A DNA stretch of 64,000 bases from an uncultured Clostridia bacterium. GTDB lineage: Bacteria; Bacillota; Clostridia; Lachnospirales; CAG-274. Below, in pieces: positions 25,812-35,186 of the stretch. The first letter of the stretch is position 1; each line of letters starts with the position of its first letter. The stretch covers positions 34,707-98,706 of the forward strand of contig CALWSP010000017.1 in NCBI GenBank assembly GCA_944384235.1. The letters are read 5' to 3'. The notes under the pieces were generated by a model. That model ran no database searches. It was not told the origin of the DNA and was given only the letters and a program-made list of their open reading frames with translations. The translations under genes and the position numbers were made by a program.

Positions 25812-25843
25812 GGAGAGATTGTTTTGCAATCTCTCCTTTTTTT
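25812..25843 (+). terminator. Terminator of the pyr operon
   Basis: Perfect ten-pair stem GGAGAGATTG / CAATCTCTCC with TTTTG loop and a seven-T run, 30 bases after the carB stop. Confidence 0.94.
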
Positions 25844-25857
25844 GAGGTAGGAAAAAA

Positions 25858-26706
25858 ATGAAAGGTATATTAGTTGTTAACGGTTTTTTAAACAGCAACA
25901 AATTTAACGAAATTTACAGCTATTTAAAAACAGCTTTTGAGGAGAAAGGGCATAAAATTAAAGTTTACACAAACATTGAATTAAGTGTTGAAAAAAAATT
26001 AGGAGAACTTGATTTTATTCTTTTTTGGGACAAAGACATTTATTTAGCCAAAAGCCTTGAAAAAATGGGTTACAGGGTTTTTAACAGCGCAAGTGGCATT
26101 GAAAGTTGCGACAACAAGGCTCTTACTTATTTAAAATTAAAAGGGAAAGTTAAAATGCCAAAAACTATTGTAGCTCCTATGACTTTTAAAAACATTGGAT
26201 ATAGCGACCTTAGTTTTGTGGAAGAGGCTTGTAAAAAGTTAAAACTGCCAATTGTTATTAAAGAGTGTTTTGGCTCTTTTGGGCAACAAGTTTATTTAGC
26301 TAGAGATGTTAAGGAGGCTAAAAAAATTGTTCAAAACACTAGCGAGCCTTTAATTTTTCAAGAGTATATTTCTAAAAGTTGTGGGCAAGATATTAGAATA
26401 AATATGGTTGGGCAGGAGGCAGTTGCCTCAATGCTTAGGTTTAACCCAAATGATTTTAGGGCTAATATAACTAACGGCGGGCAAATGTTTAACTACGAGC
26501 CTAGTGAAGAAGAGGTTGAAATGGCTAGAGAGGTTATGGAGCATTTAGGCCTTGATTTTGCTGGGGTTGACATTTTGTTTGGCGAAAAAGGGCCTATACT
26601 TTGTGAAGTCAATTCTAACGCCCATTTTAAAAATATTTATGATTGCACTGGTGTAAATGTTGCTGAGTGTATTGTGGAGTATATTGAAAAATGCTTGGAT
26701 ATATAG
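25858..26706 (+). CDS. RimK-type ATP-grasp ligase, first of a tandem pair
   Basis: A 282-residue ATP-grasp protein of the RimK/LysX-like group, which form amide bonds between a carboxylate and an amine using ATP. The B-domain shows LPIVIKECFGSFGQQVYLAR (~125-144) and IFQEYISKSCGQDIRINM; the metal-binding end is GVDILFGEKGPILCEVNSN (~240-258) with the expected Asp, Glu and Asn. The substrate is unknown. It starts 15 bases after the pyr terminator with GAGGTAGG upstream and overlaps the second ligase gene by 16 bases. No LysW-like carrier or other substrate gene is adjacent. Confidence 0.83.
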   Translation: MKGILVVNGFLNSNKFNEIYSYLKTAFEEKGHKIKVYTNIELSVEKKLGELDFILFWDKDIYLAKSLEKMGYRVFNSASGIESCDNKALTYLKLKGKVKMPKTIVAPMTFKNIGYSDLSFVEEACKKLKLPIVIKECFGSFGQQVYLARDVKEAKKIVQNTSEPLIFQEYISKSCGQDIRINMVGQEAVASMLRFNPNDFRANITNGGQMFNYEPSEEEVEMAREVMEHLGLDFAGVDILFGEKGPILCEVNSNAHFKNIYDCTGVNVAECIVEYIEKCLDI

Positions 26707-27473
26707 TTTATGAAAGAAAAAACGCTTTAAAAAACGAAAATTACATTAATTGGTATATTGAGAAGTTTGAAAAAAAGGGTGTTAAAGTTAAGCTAGTCTT
26801 TTCTGACCAAATTAAAAAAATTAAATTGCCTGACTTTGCCATAATTAGGGATATGAGGTGGGATATAACTTGTTTTCTTGAAGAAAGAGGCGTTAAGTGT
26901 TTTAACAACAGTTTTGTGTCCAAAACTACAAACGACAAATTTTTATGCTACAAATATTTAAAAGAAAAGGGCATTGAAATTTTAGACATTTACAAAAATA
27001 TTGAAGATGTTAAAGAATATCCAGTTGTATTAAAGCCTAAAAACAGCCACGGCGGCGACAGAGTTTTTCTTGTTAAAAACAGAAAAGAGTTTGAAAAAAA
27101 GCTAGGGCTTTATGAAAAAGGGAACTTAATTATTCAAAAAGTTGCAAGTGATGTTGGAAAAGACTTAAGAGTTTATGTTATTGGAAGTGAAATTGTTGTT
27201 AGTATGCTTAGAGAGAGTAAAAAAGATTTTAGGAGCAACTTTTGTCTTGGTGGAAAAGCTAGTGTATACAATTTAAGCGAGGAAGAAAGAAAAATTGTGT
27301 ATAGTGTTGTGGACAAGTTTGAGTTTGATTTTGTTGGCGTGGACTTTCTTTTTAACAACGGAAAACTTGTTTTTAACGAAATTGAAGATGTTGTTGGAAG
27401 CAGAATGGTTTATTCTTTAACTGAGATTGACATTGTGGATTTATATATAAACCATATTTTACAAAAAATATAG
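26691..27473 (+). CDS. RimK-type ATP-grasp ligase, second of a tandem pair
   Basis: A 260-residue ATP-grasp protein homologous to but well diverged from the preceding gene. Core motifs: YPVVLKPKNSHGGDRVFLVK (~110-129), IIQKVASDVGKDLRVYVIG, and GVDFLFNNGKLVFNEIED (~219-236). At the last position the expected Asn of the E-x-N metal motif reads EIED, which may alter metal binding or reaction. It starts within the 3' end of the first ligase, so the two are translationally coupled and may work in sequence or as a heteromer. Substrate unknown. Confidence 0.8.
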   Translation: MLGYIVYERKNALKNENYINWYIEKFEKKGVKVKLVFSDQIKKIKLPDFAIIRDMRWDITCFLEERGVKCFNNSFVSKTTNDKFLCYKYLKEKGIEILDIYKNIEDVKEYPVVLKPKNSHGGDRVFLVKNRKEFEKKLGLYEKGNLIIQKVASDVGKDLRVYVIGSEIVVSMLRESKKDFRSNFCLGGKASVYNLSEEERKIVYSVVDKFEFDFVGVDFLFNNGKLVFNEIEDVVGSRMVYSLTEIDIVDLYINHILQKI

Positions 27474-27530
27474 ATACAATTTACATTTTTTGTGTTAAAA
27501 TAAAGGTACATAATTTAAGGAGGGGAAGAA

Positions 27531-28583
27531 ATGAAAATTGGAATGTTAACTAGTGGAGGGGACTGTCAAGGCCTTAATGCTACTATGAGGGGTGTTGCAA
27601 AAAGTTTATATAACCAAGTTGAGGACTTGACCATATACGGTTTTGTAGACGGCTACAAAGGGCTTATGGACGGAAAATACAAGAAAATGGGGAAAGGCGA
27701 CTTTTCTGGCATTTTAACTCTTGGTGGAACTATTTTAGGCACTTCAAGGCAACCTTTTAAGAAAATGACAAAAGAAAAGGTTAGTGCTATGAAAGAAAAC
27801 TACAAAAGGCTTGGCCTTGACTGCCTTGTTATTTTAGGCGGAAACGGAACTCACAAAACAGCAAACCTTTTAAGAGAAGAAGGGCTTAACATTGTTAGTT
27901 TGCCAAAAACTATTGACAACGACCTTTGGGGAACAGATGTTACTTTTGGTTTCCATTCAGCTATTGATGTGGCAACTGATGTTATTGACAGAATTCACAC
28001 AACTGCTACATCTCACGGCAGAATTTTTATTGTGGAAATTATGGGGCATAAAGCAGGTTGGCTAACTCTTTGTGCTGGCATTGCTGGCGGAGCTGACATT
28101 ATTATTATTCCTGAAATTCCATACGACATTAAAAGAATTAAAGAAGAAATTGACAAAAGGCAAAAAGAGAAAAAAGGCTTTTCAATTATTGCTGTTGCTG
28201 AAGGTGCTGTTTCTGTTGAAGAAAGCAAAATGAGCAAAAAAGAGTTTAAAAAGGCTAGAGAAAAAATGACCCAGCCATCTATTGCTTTTAGAATTGCAGA
28301 CGAGATTATGGCCGTTAGCGACCACGAAGTTAGAGTTGCTGTTCCTGGGCACATTCAAAGAGGTGGCTCGCCTAACCCTTATGACAGAATTTTATGTACT
28401 AGGTTTGGCACATTTGCCGCTCATTTAATTATGGAAAAAGAATATGGGAATATGGTTGGAATGAAAGATGGGCAAATTGTGGCTATTCCTTTATCTGAAG
28501 TTGCTGGAAAGCTTAAAAGTGTTCAAAAAAACGACCAAATGATTTTATCAGCAAGAAACATTGGCATATCTTTTGGGGATTAA
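27531..28583 (+). CDS. pfkA: 6-phosphofructokinase, mixed-substrate group
   Basis: A 350-residue phosphofructokinase. LTSGGDCQGLNATMRG at the N-terminus, VILGGNGTHKTANLL (~100-114), LPKTIDNDLWGTDVTFGF with the catalytic Asp, and PGHIQRGGSPNPYDR identify it. In the two donor-specificity positions it has Gly after GGN (favouring ATP) and Lys in PKTIDND (the residue seen in PPi enzymes). This combination is that of the group III mixed PFKs; ATP is the more likely donor. It has its own AAGGAGG ribosome binding site after a 57-base gap from the ATP-grasp genes. Confidence 0.9.
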   Translation: MKIGMLTSGGDCQGLNATMRGVAKSLYNQVEDLTIYGFVDGYKGLMDGKYKKMGKGDFSGILTLGGTILGTSRQPFKKMTKEKVSAMKENYKRLGLDCLVILGGNGTHKTANLLREEGLNIVSLPKTIDNDLWGTDVTFGFHSAIDVATDVIDRIHTTATSHGRIFIVEIMGHKAGWLTLCAGIAGGADIIIIPEIPYDIKRIKEEIDKRQKEKKGFSIIAVAEGAVSVEESKMSKKEFKKAREKMTQPSIAFRIADEIMAVSDHEVRVAVPGHIQRGGSPNPYDRILCTRFGTFAAHLIMEKEYGNMVGMKDGQIVAIPLSEVAGKLKSVQKNDQMILSARNIGISFGD

Positions 28584-28596
28584 AAAATTTATTTAC

Positions 28597-28630
28597 AAAA
28601 AAGCCTACACATAAAAGTGTAGGCTTTTTT
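28597..28630. terminator. Bidirectional terminator between pfk and ABC-F gene
   Basis: AAAAAAGCCTACAC (28597-28610) pairs perfectly with GTGTAGGCTTTTTT (28617-28630); A and T tracts on both sides serve the convergent genes. Confidence 0.94.
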
Positions 28631-30525
28631 TATTGGCTAAGTTCTTCCCATTGTTCAAAGAGGTTTTCAAGTTTTTCTTCAAGGACTTGTTTTTGTTCAA
28701 ATATTTCTCTTGTTCTAACTGAGTTTGTGCAAACTTCTTGGCTAGACAAAAGAGTGTCTAAAGAGGAGATTTCTTCTTCAAGAGCTGAAATTTCTTCCTC
28801 AATTTTTTTAATTTGATTTTCTTTTTTTCTTTGTATAGCTTGAAGTTCTTTTTGTTTTTTCCAATCTATTTTGTTTTCTGTTTCAAAGGCTTCTTTAGTT
28901 TCAACTTCAGTTAAAGTGTTTTCTTTTGTTTTTTCTAAGTAGTAGTCATAATTTCCAAGGTAGGTATTTGCTTTTGTTTTAGTTAGCTCAACTATTTTTG
29001 TGGCTGTGGAATTAATGAAATATCTATCGTGGGAGATGTATAAAATTGTTCCTTCGTAGCTTTTTAAAGCGTTTTCTAAAATTTCTTTAGATGTTATGTC
29101 AAGGTGGTTTGTAGGCTCGTCTAAAATTAGAAAATTAGCTTGGGAGAGCATAATTTTTGCAAGAGCAACTCGTCCTTTTTCGCCGCCACTTAAAGTAGAT
29201 ATTTTCTTAAACACTTCATCGCCTGTGAAAACAAAGGCAGCCAAAACGTTTCTAATTTGTGTTTTAGTTAAAGTTGGGTAGGAATCTGCGATTTCATCAA
29301 AAATAGTTTTATTTAAGTTTAAGTCTGACTGCTCCTGGTCATAATAGCCAATTATTACATTTGCACCTAGTTTAAATGTTCCAGACTTAGCCTTTAATTT
29401 AGACAAAATTATTTTAAAAAGAGTTGTTTTGCCTATGCCGTTTCTGCCAATTAAAGCGACTTTTTCACCTTTTTTAACTTCAAAAGAAATGTTGTTAAAA
29501 AGCTCGTTTTCATCAAAAGCCATAGAAAGTTGTTCAACGTTTAAAACATCGTTTCCACTTTCTTTAACAGGTTTAATTGAAAGACGCATTTTCTCTGGAA
29601 GATTTTCAGGAGCTTCTATTCTTTCAATTTTCTCTAGCTGTTTTTCCCTACTTTCAGCTCTTTTTATGGACTTTTCTCTATTAAACTCTTTTAGCTTTTT
29701 AATTACTTCTTCTTGTCTTTTAATTTCTTTTTGTTGGTTAATATACTGATGGTAGGCTATTTCTCTATCAACTAACTTTTTTTCAGCATAGTAGGAGTAG
29801 TTTCCAAAATATTCTTTAGCTTTTCTATTTTCAAGCTCTATAACTTTTTTAACAACCTTATCTAAAAAGTATCTATCGTGGGAAATAATTACAACTGCAC
29901 CTTTATAAGATTTTAAAAATTCTTCAAGCCAGTTTATTGCTTCAATGTCTAAGTGGTTTGTAGGCTCGTCTAGCAAAAGAAGGTCAGGTTCTTTTAAGAG
30001 CAGTTTGCCAAGGGCAACTCTAGTTTTTTGGCCACCTGAAAGCTCGTTTATTTTTTGTGTGCTTTCTTCCTCGCTAAAGCCAAGGCCTTTTATTACACCT
30101 CTTATTTTGCTTTGGTAGCTATATCCATCTAGCTCCTCCATTTTGTGGGAAAGGGCAGAATATCTATTCATTATTTCCTCTAGTTCACTACCGCTTTTAC
30201 CAGACATTTGAGATTCTAAATCCCTAAGCTCTTGCTCCATTAGCATAAGAGGTTTAAAAACTGTTAAAAGTTCAGCATAAATTGACTTTTGGCTATCTAT
30301 TTCAAGGTTCTGGGAGAAATAGCCAATTGTTGCGTTTTTTGGCATAACTATTTCGCCACTATCCTGACTTAACTCACCTGTTATTATTTTAAAAAGAGTT
30401 GACTTTCCAGCTCCGTTAACGCCTATTAAAGCAACTTTTTCTTTATCTTCTATATGGAATGAAATGTTTTCTAAAACTACATCTGTGCCAAAGGCTTTTG
30501 ACACATTATTAAGTGCTAAAATCAT
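28630..30525 (-). CDS. ABC-F family ATP-binding protein
   Basis: A 631-residue cytoplasmic protein with two ABC ATPase domains and no membrane segment. First Walker A GVNGAGKST (~35-43), signature LSGGQKTR, Walker B LLLLDEPTNHLD. The ~80-residue P-site-tRNA-interaction linker is rich in Lys/Glu. Second Walker A GRNGIGKTT, signature LSGGEKGR and LILDEPTNHLD follow, then a C-terminal coiled coil (~555-631). The shape fits the YdiF/Uup-like translation factors that resolve stalled ribosomes; a role in antibiotic protection cannot be excluded. Divergent from rex. Confidence 0.9.
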   Translation of the reverse strand: MILALNNVSKAFGTDVVLENISFHIEDKEKVALIGVNGAGKSTLFKIITGELSQDSGEIVMPKNATIGYFSQNLEIDSQKSIYAELLTVFKPLMLMEQELRDLESQMSGKSGSELEEIMNRYSALSHKMEELDGYSYQSKIRGVIKGLGFSEEESTQKINELSGGQKTRVALGKLLLKEPDLLLLDEPTNHLDIEAINWLEEFLKSYKGAVVIISHDRYFLDKVVKKVIELENRKAKEYFGNYSYYAEKKLVDREIAYHQYINQQKEIKRQEEVIKKLKEFNREKSIKRAESREKQLEKIERIEAPENLPEKMRLSIKPVKESGNDVLNVEQLSMAFDENELFNNISFEVKKGEKVALIGRNGIGKTTLFKIILSKLKAKSGTFKLGANVIIGYYDQEQSDLNLNKTIFDEIADSYPTLTKTQIRNVLAAFVFTGDEVFKKISTLSGGEKGRVALAKIMLSQANFLILDEPTNHLDITSKEILENALKSYEGTILYISHDRYFINSTATKIVELTKTKANTYLGNYDYYLEKTKENTLTEVETKEAFETENKIDWKKQKELQAIQRKKENQIKKIEEEISALEEEISSLDTLLSSQEVCTNSVRTREIFEQKQVLEEKLENLFEQWEELSQ

Positions 30526-30595
30526 TTTATACCTCCGTATTTTTTAATTCATTATTCTATTTTATCAGAAAATGCAGTTAAATTAAAGTAAAACA

Positions 30596-30624
30596 TTGAC
30601 AAAAAAATATATTTCTTTTATAAT
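30596..30624 (+). promoter_or_regulatory. Promoter of rex
   Basis: Consensus TTGACA (30596-30601) and TATAAT (30619-30624) with a 17-base spacer, 27 bases before the rex ATG. Confidence 0.85.
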
Positions 30625-30651
30625 GGAAGAAAGGTTAAAGGGTGGATTATT

Positions 30652-31308
30652 ATGAGTAAAATTGAGAATGAAAAAATTTCCATAGCTGTTATTAAAAGGT
30701 TGCCTAGATATTACAGATATTTAGGAGATTTGCTTGAAAACGGAATAACTAGAATTTCTTCTAGCGAACTTAGTAGAAGAATGAATGTTACTGCCTCTCA
30801 AATTAGGCAAGATTTAAACAAGTTTGGTTGTTTTGGCCAAAGAGGATATGGCTACAATGTTGAAATGCTCTACGAGGAAATTAAAAAGATTTTAGGCCTT
30901 GACAGAGAATACAACCTTATTATCATTGGTGCAGGCAACTTAGGGCAAGCTCTTGCTCATTATGGGAACTTTAAAAAAAGGGGCTTTAACTTTATAGGTG
31001 CTTTTGACAACAACAAAGAAATTATTGGCAAAATGGCTGGCGACATTGTTATTGACGATGTTGCTAACCTTGAAACTTTTTTGAAAAACAACAAAGTTGA
31101 CATTGCTGTTCTTTCTATACCTAAAAGCAACGCTCCACAAATTTCGCCTATTTTAGTTGAAAACGGAGTTAGAGGCATTTGGAATTTTTCCCACATAGAC
31201 CTTAACACTCCTGACAATGTTATTGTGGAAAACGTTCACCTAACTGACAGCGTTATGACGCTTTCCTACAAGTTAAGCGAGCTTGAAAATATGGAAAAAG
31301 ATTTATAA
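30652..31308 (+). CDS. rex: Redox-sensing transcriptional repressor Rex
   Basis: A 218-residue Rex protein. The N-terminal winged helix (RITSSELSRRMNVTASQIRQDL-like, here RISSSELSRRMNVTASQIRQ) and GCFGQRGYGYNVE precede a Rossmann domain with IIGAGNLGQALAHY (~91-104). It senses the NADH/NAD+ ratio and represses fermentation and NADH-oxidising genes. It stands alone with its own promoter and terminator, divergent from the ABC-F gene. Confidence 0.96.
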   Translation: MSKIENEKISIAVIKRLPRYYRYLGDLLENGITRISSSELSRRMNVTASQIRQDLNKFGCFGQRGYGYNVEMLYEEIKKILGLDREYNLIIIGAGNLGQALAHYGNFKKRGFNFIGAFDNNKEIIGKMAGDIVIDDVANLETFLKNNKVDIAVLSIPKSNAPQISPILVENGVRGIWNFSHIDLNTPDNVIVENVHLTDSVMTLSYKLSELENMEKDL

Positions 31309-31335
31309 GAGGAGGCTTTTGCTTTCTCTTTTTTT
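31308..31335 (+). terminator. Terminator of rex
   Basis: AGAGGAGGC (31308-31316) pairs with GCTTTCTCT (31321-31329), including two G-U pairs in RNA, followed by a T run; it begins at the last base of the rex stop codon. Confidence 0.85.
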
Positions 31336-31353
31336 ATTGAAATATTTGTATTG

Positions 31354-31382
31354 TTGTAAAAAAGCTAGGTTTATGGTATAAT
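31354..31382 (+). promoter_or_regulatory. Promoter of the glycosylation cluster
   Basis: TTGTAA (31354-31359) and TATAAT (31377-31382) with a 17-base spacer, 33 bases before the ATG of the ligase-like gene. Confidence 0.65.
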
Positions 31383-31415
31383 TAAAATAAAAAATTTAGA
31401 TTTAGGTGGTGTATT

Positions 31416-33248
31416 ATGATAGATAAAAAATTAAACTCATCTGACAAAATAATGACTTTTCTTCTTTTTGTGGTTATAGCCGTTATTCCGCTTGTTTGCA
31501 AGGCAAACATTATAACTGTTAGCCCAGAAGAATATGGCGTTATTAGGTCTAGCCAAAGTGTTAGCGACTTTTTTTCATACAGCAAGTCTGTTATGATTTT
31601 AATTATGGGAGTTGTTATTTCACTTTTTATGGCTTTTCAAATTTTAGGCGAAGATGGTTTTGGAATTAATTTTAAGTCAAAGCCCGTTTTCTTTGCTCTA
31701 ATTTATCTTATTTTTGCTTTAATTTCTAGCCTTTTTTCAGGCCATTTAAGAACATCTTTTTTTGGTATAACTGAAAGGTTTGAAGGCTTTTTTGTTTGGG
31801 CTTGTTATATGGTCTTTATGATTGTAGCTATGGCATACAGCTCTGATTTTAAAAGGCTTAAAATTATGATGTATATTTTCTTTTTATCTGGCCTATTTGT
31901 TGGGCTTTTTGGCTTTTTACAGTTTGTTGGGGTAAACCCTTTTGAAAACGAGCTTTATAAAAAATTGGTTTTAGGCGGAAACAGTTCTGGAATTAAAATT
32001 AAATTTGATTCTGTTTTTGCTACATTATATAACCCTAACTGTGCGGGTATGTTCTTTGGTATGCTTGGCTCTATGTTTGCAATTTTAGGCGTTTATTTGC
32101 CTAAGTCAAAGTTAAAGTTTGCCTCTATTTTACTTGCTATTTTACTTATTATTTGCACTATTGGAGCAAATTCTGTTGGTGGCCTTTTAGGGCTTTTTGC
32201 TGGCGTTGGTTTTATTATTTTAATTAGCCTTGTTTGCCTTTTTAAGAAAAAGAGATATTTTTACACTTCTTTAGTTATTTTAGTTTTATCCCTTGTTTCT
32301 ACAATTGCTTTATTTGCCACTAACGCAACTATTGTTCAAAAGTTTAACATAATTGTTAATGCTCTTTCAAGTGGCGAAGAAATGACAAGTTCTGCAAGCT
32401 TTTACGAGGACATTGAAATTAACGGTATGCGTGGGGACATTTTCACAAAAGCTGGCGTTTATTCAATTGACTACAACAGAGAGAACACTCAACTTTTATT
32501 TAACGGAGAGGTTCTAGTTCCTGAAAGCCAAGAAAAAATGGAGAGCAACGAAACTGGAACAAAGTATGTTTTTAACTCAAGTGGTTTAACTTGGAATTTA
32601 TATCTTTACCAAATGAGAGGGAAAGATGTGTATGTTGCTACTTTAACTGGCGTTGACAGCACAGGGTATGAAACAAGTTTTATTTTTGGGGAAGTTGACG
32701 GGAAATTGACTTTCCTTGACAAGTTTGGCTACCCGTTAGATATTAACAAAGAAACAAAGAGTTTTGGTTTTGAAGGAATTGAAAGGCTTGGTTCTAACAG
32801 AGGCTACATTTGGTCTAGAAGCATTCCTTTACTTTTTAAAAACATTATTATTGGTGCTGGAGTTGACAACTTTGTTTTTGAGTTCCCTCAAGATGACGCA
32901 AAGGACAAGCTAGTTATTTTAGGCAACCCTTATGTAATTGTTGACAAGCCTCACAACTTCTTTTTACAAGTGGGAATTAACACTGGTCTTTTATCTCTTG
33001 TTTTAATGGTTGCATTTTTTGGCTATTACATTATTCAGACTATTAAGCTAGTTGTTAAAGAAAACAACAATTTCTTAAACTCTATTAGGCTTGCTATTGT
33101 AGCTGGAGTTATAGCGTATTTAGCTTGTGGTATGACAACTGACAGCGTTGTGTCTGTTTCTCCTGTTTTCTGGGCTTTAATTGGTGCTGGTTTTGGTGCA
33201 AATTTTGTTAAAGGTGACAAAGGTTTAGAAAAGGCAAATGAAAATTAA
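31416..33248 (+). CDS. O-antigen ligase/polymerase-like membrane protein
   Basis: A 610-residue polytopic membrane protein with roughly ten to twelve helices and the Wzy_C/WaaL core. A large extracytoplasmic segment (~305-500) is followed by the H-N-x-x-L-x-x-x-x-x-x-G motif (PHNFFLQVGINTGLLSL, ~515-531) seen in O-antigen ligases and PglL-type oligosaccharyltransferases. Inside the big loop is an extra ~150-residue, probably beta-rich soluble domain. First gene of a cluster with a PglF/CapD-like dehydratase, a PglC-like transferase and an epimerase, so it probably transfers a lipid-linked glycan to protein or cell-wall polymer. Acceptor unknown. Confidence 0.78.
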   Translation: MIDKKLNSSDKIMTFLLFVVIAVIPLVCKANIITVSPEEYGVIRSSQSVSDFFSYSKSVMILIMGVVISLFMAFQILGEDGFGINFKSKPVFFALIYLIFALISSLFSGHLRTSFFGITERFEGFFVWACYMVFMIVAMAYSSDFKRLKIMMYIFFLSGLFVGLFGFLQFVGVNPFENELYKKLVLGGNSSGIKIKFDSVFATLYNPNCAGMFFGMLGSMFAILGVYLPKSKLKFASILLAILLIICTIGANSVGGLLGLFAGVGFIILISLVCLFKKKRYFYTSLVILVLSLVSTIALFATNATIVQKFNIIVNALSSGEEMTSSASFYEDIEINGMRGDIFTKAGVYSIDYNRENTQLLFNGEVLVPESQEKMESNETGTKYVFNSSGLTWNLYLYQMRGKDVYVATLTGVDSTGYETSFIFGEVDGKLTFLDKFGYPLDINKETKSFGFEGIERLGSNRGYIWSRSIPLLFKNIIIGAGVDNFVFEFPQDDAKDKLVILGNPYVIVDKPHNFFLQVGINTGLLSLVLMVAFFGYYIIQTIKLVVKENNNFLNSIRLAIVAGVIAYLACGMTTDSVVSVSPVFWALIGAGFGANFVKGDKGLEKANEN

Positions 33249-33263
33249 CGGAGGTTTTTAAAA

Positions 33264-35186
33264 ATGGAGAACTTAAAAAATGTTAATAACGAGAAGTTGA
33301 AAAAGAAAACTATATATATACTTCTTGACATTTTAATTATTAACATATCTATTATTTTATCTATTTGCCTTTGGTTTGGTGGAAGCATTCCTGGGCTTCC
33401 TAGCGGAAGCGGAGTTTTAATTCCAAAAGAAGTTTGGCTTTGGTACAGTCACACGTTTTTAATTGCCTCTATTTTAGGGGTTTTGGTTTATAAAATTTTT
33501 AGTTTTTACAAAAATCTTTGGAAGTATGCAAGCATTGACGATTTATACAAAATTATTATTGCAAATTCAATTATATTTTTGAGCATATATTTATATTATG
33601 TTTATTTTTTAAGTAGCAAAATTAATTTTGAGTTGCCTAAAAGAATGATGATTATTGCTTGGGTTATTAGCATTATTTTCTTTGTTTTCTCCCGTTCTGG
33701 ATACAGGTTTGTTAAAAGAGTTGGAATTAATGTTGAGCATTTTTTTGACAAAAAAAGTGGCAAAAAAAGGGTGCTTGTTGTTGGGGCTGGTTATAGTGGA
33801 TACAATGTTGTTAGAAGCATTATAAACTCTGAAAAGGGCTACGAGGACAAAATGGCTGTTTTGGTTGTGGACGATGATTATGTTAAAAACAACACCAACA
33901 TTATGGGAGTTAGAGTGACTTACGACACTGCTAACATACCTAGGCTTGCAAGGGAGTATGAAATAGACGAAATTATTATTGCTATTCCATCAGCTAACAA
34001 CTCTGACATTAACAGAATTGCTGGCTATTGCACAAACACAGACTGTGAGCTTAAAATTATTCCGCCCCTTAGCGACATTAGTGGCTACAACGGAATTAGA
34101 GATGTTAGCATTTCTGACCTTTTAAGCCGTAAGGAAGTTCAAATTGACATTAGAAAAATATCTGAATATATTATGGACAAAGTTGTTTTAGTTACTGGCG
34201 GTGGCGGCTCAATTGGTAGCGAGCTTTGCAGGCAAATTATTAAATTTGAGCCTAAGCTACTTATTATTTTTGACATTTATGAAAATAACGCTTACGAGCT
34301 TTTAAACGAGTTAAAGCAAAAATATGGAGAAAAAGCAAAGGCTATTGTTATTATTGGAAGCATTAGAGACGGGGAATGTGTTGAAGATTTATTTAAAAAA
34401 CACAGGCCTAATGTTGTTTTTCACGCAGCAGCTCACAAGCACGTTCCTTTAATGGAAGATGTGCCTAAGCAAGCTGTTAAAAACAATGTTTTTGGCACTT
34501 TAAACATAGCTAAATATGCTGACAAATATGGTAGCGACCATTTTGTTTTGCTTTCAACTGACAAAGCAGTTAACCCTACAAACATTATGGGGGCTACAAA
34601 GAGAATTACTGAGCTTATTATTCAAGACTTTTCAAGGCACAGCAAAACAAAGTTTGTTGCAGTTAGGTTTGGAAATGTTTTAGGTAGCAACGGAAGTGTT
34701 ATTCCTATTTTTCAAAACCAAATTAAAGCTGGCGGGCCAGTTACTGTTACCCACAAGGACATTACAAGGTTTTTTATGACAATTCCTGAAGCTTGTAGGC
34801 TTGTTATGCAGGCAGCTGCTTTAAACGACAGTGGAAGAATTTATGTTCTTGATATGGGAGAGCCAGTTAAAATTGATGACCTTGCTAGAAAACTTATTAG
34901 GCTATCAGGCTTTACGCCAGATAAAGACATTAAAATTGAATATGTGGGTCTTAGAAAGGGCGAAAAGCTATACGAGGAGCTTATTATGAGCGAAGAAAAA
35001 GACACTATGGAGCTTGTTTTTGAGGACAAAATTTTTGTTACTGCACCTTTTAAGATGGACTATTCTAATTTTAAAAGCAAGTTAGAAAAGCTAGAAAATG
35101 CTTTAAATGGCGAAGATATTGTTATTAGAGATGTTATTAAGGAGATTGTTCCAAACTATGTTCCAAAGGAGAATATGAATGTATAA
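33264..35186 (+). CDS. UDP-sugar 4,6-dehydratase, membrane-bound PglF/CapD-like
   Basis: A 640-residue protein. Four N-terminal transmembrane helices (to ~150) precede a CoA-binding-like Rossmann fold (VVGAGYSGYNVVRSI ~170) and the catalytic SDR domain with VTGGGGSIGSELCRQI (~309-324), AAAHKHVPLME and LLSTDKAVNPTNIMGATKR. In this family the usual Tyr of the catalytic triad is replaced, as here. It should convert UDP-GlcNAc to the 4-keto-6-deoxy sugar, the precursor of bacillosamine or FucNAc-type sugars. It overlaps the next gene by eight bases. Confidence 0.9.
   Translation: MENLKNVNNEKLKKKTIYILLDILIINISIILSICLWFGGSIPGLPSGSGVLIPKEVWLWYSHTFLIASILGVLVYKIFSFYKNLWKYASIDDLYKIIIANSIIFLSIYLYYVYFLSSKINFELPKRMMIIAWVISIIFFVFSRSGYRFVKRVGINVEHFFDKKSGKKRVLVVGAGYSGYNVVRSIINSEKGYEDKMAVLVVDDDYVKNNTNIMGVRVTYDTANIPRLAREYEIDEIIIAIPSANNSDINRIAGYCTNTDCELKIIPPLSDISGYNGIRDVSISDLLSRKEVQIDIRKISEYIMDKVVLVTGGGGSIGSELCRQIIKFEPKLLIIFDIYENNAYELLNELKQKYGEKAKAIVIIGSIRDGECVEDLFKKHRPNVVFHAAAHKHVPLMEDVPKQAVKNNVFGTLNIAKYADKYGSDHFVLLSTDKAVNPTNIMGATKRITELIIQDFSRHSKTKFVAVRFGNVLGSNGSVIPIFQNQIKAGGPVTVTHKDITRFFMTIPEACRLVMQAAALNDSGRIYVLDMGEPVKIDDLARKLIRLSGFTPDKDIKIEYVGLRKGEKLYEELIMSEEKDTMELVFEDKIFVTAPFKMDYSNFKSKLEKLENALNGEDIVIRDVIKEIVPNYVPKENMNV

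Noticed and set aside
33035..33250. Possible CRISPR or tandem repeat structure
   Set aside because: Scanning the window by eye gave no regularly spaced 24-40 base repeats anywhere; only the 12-base coding repeats at 43025-43060 are tandem.
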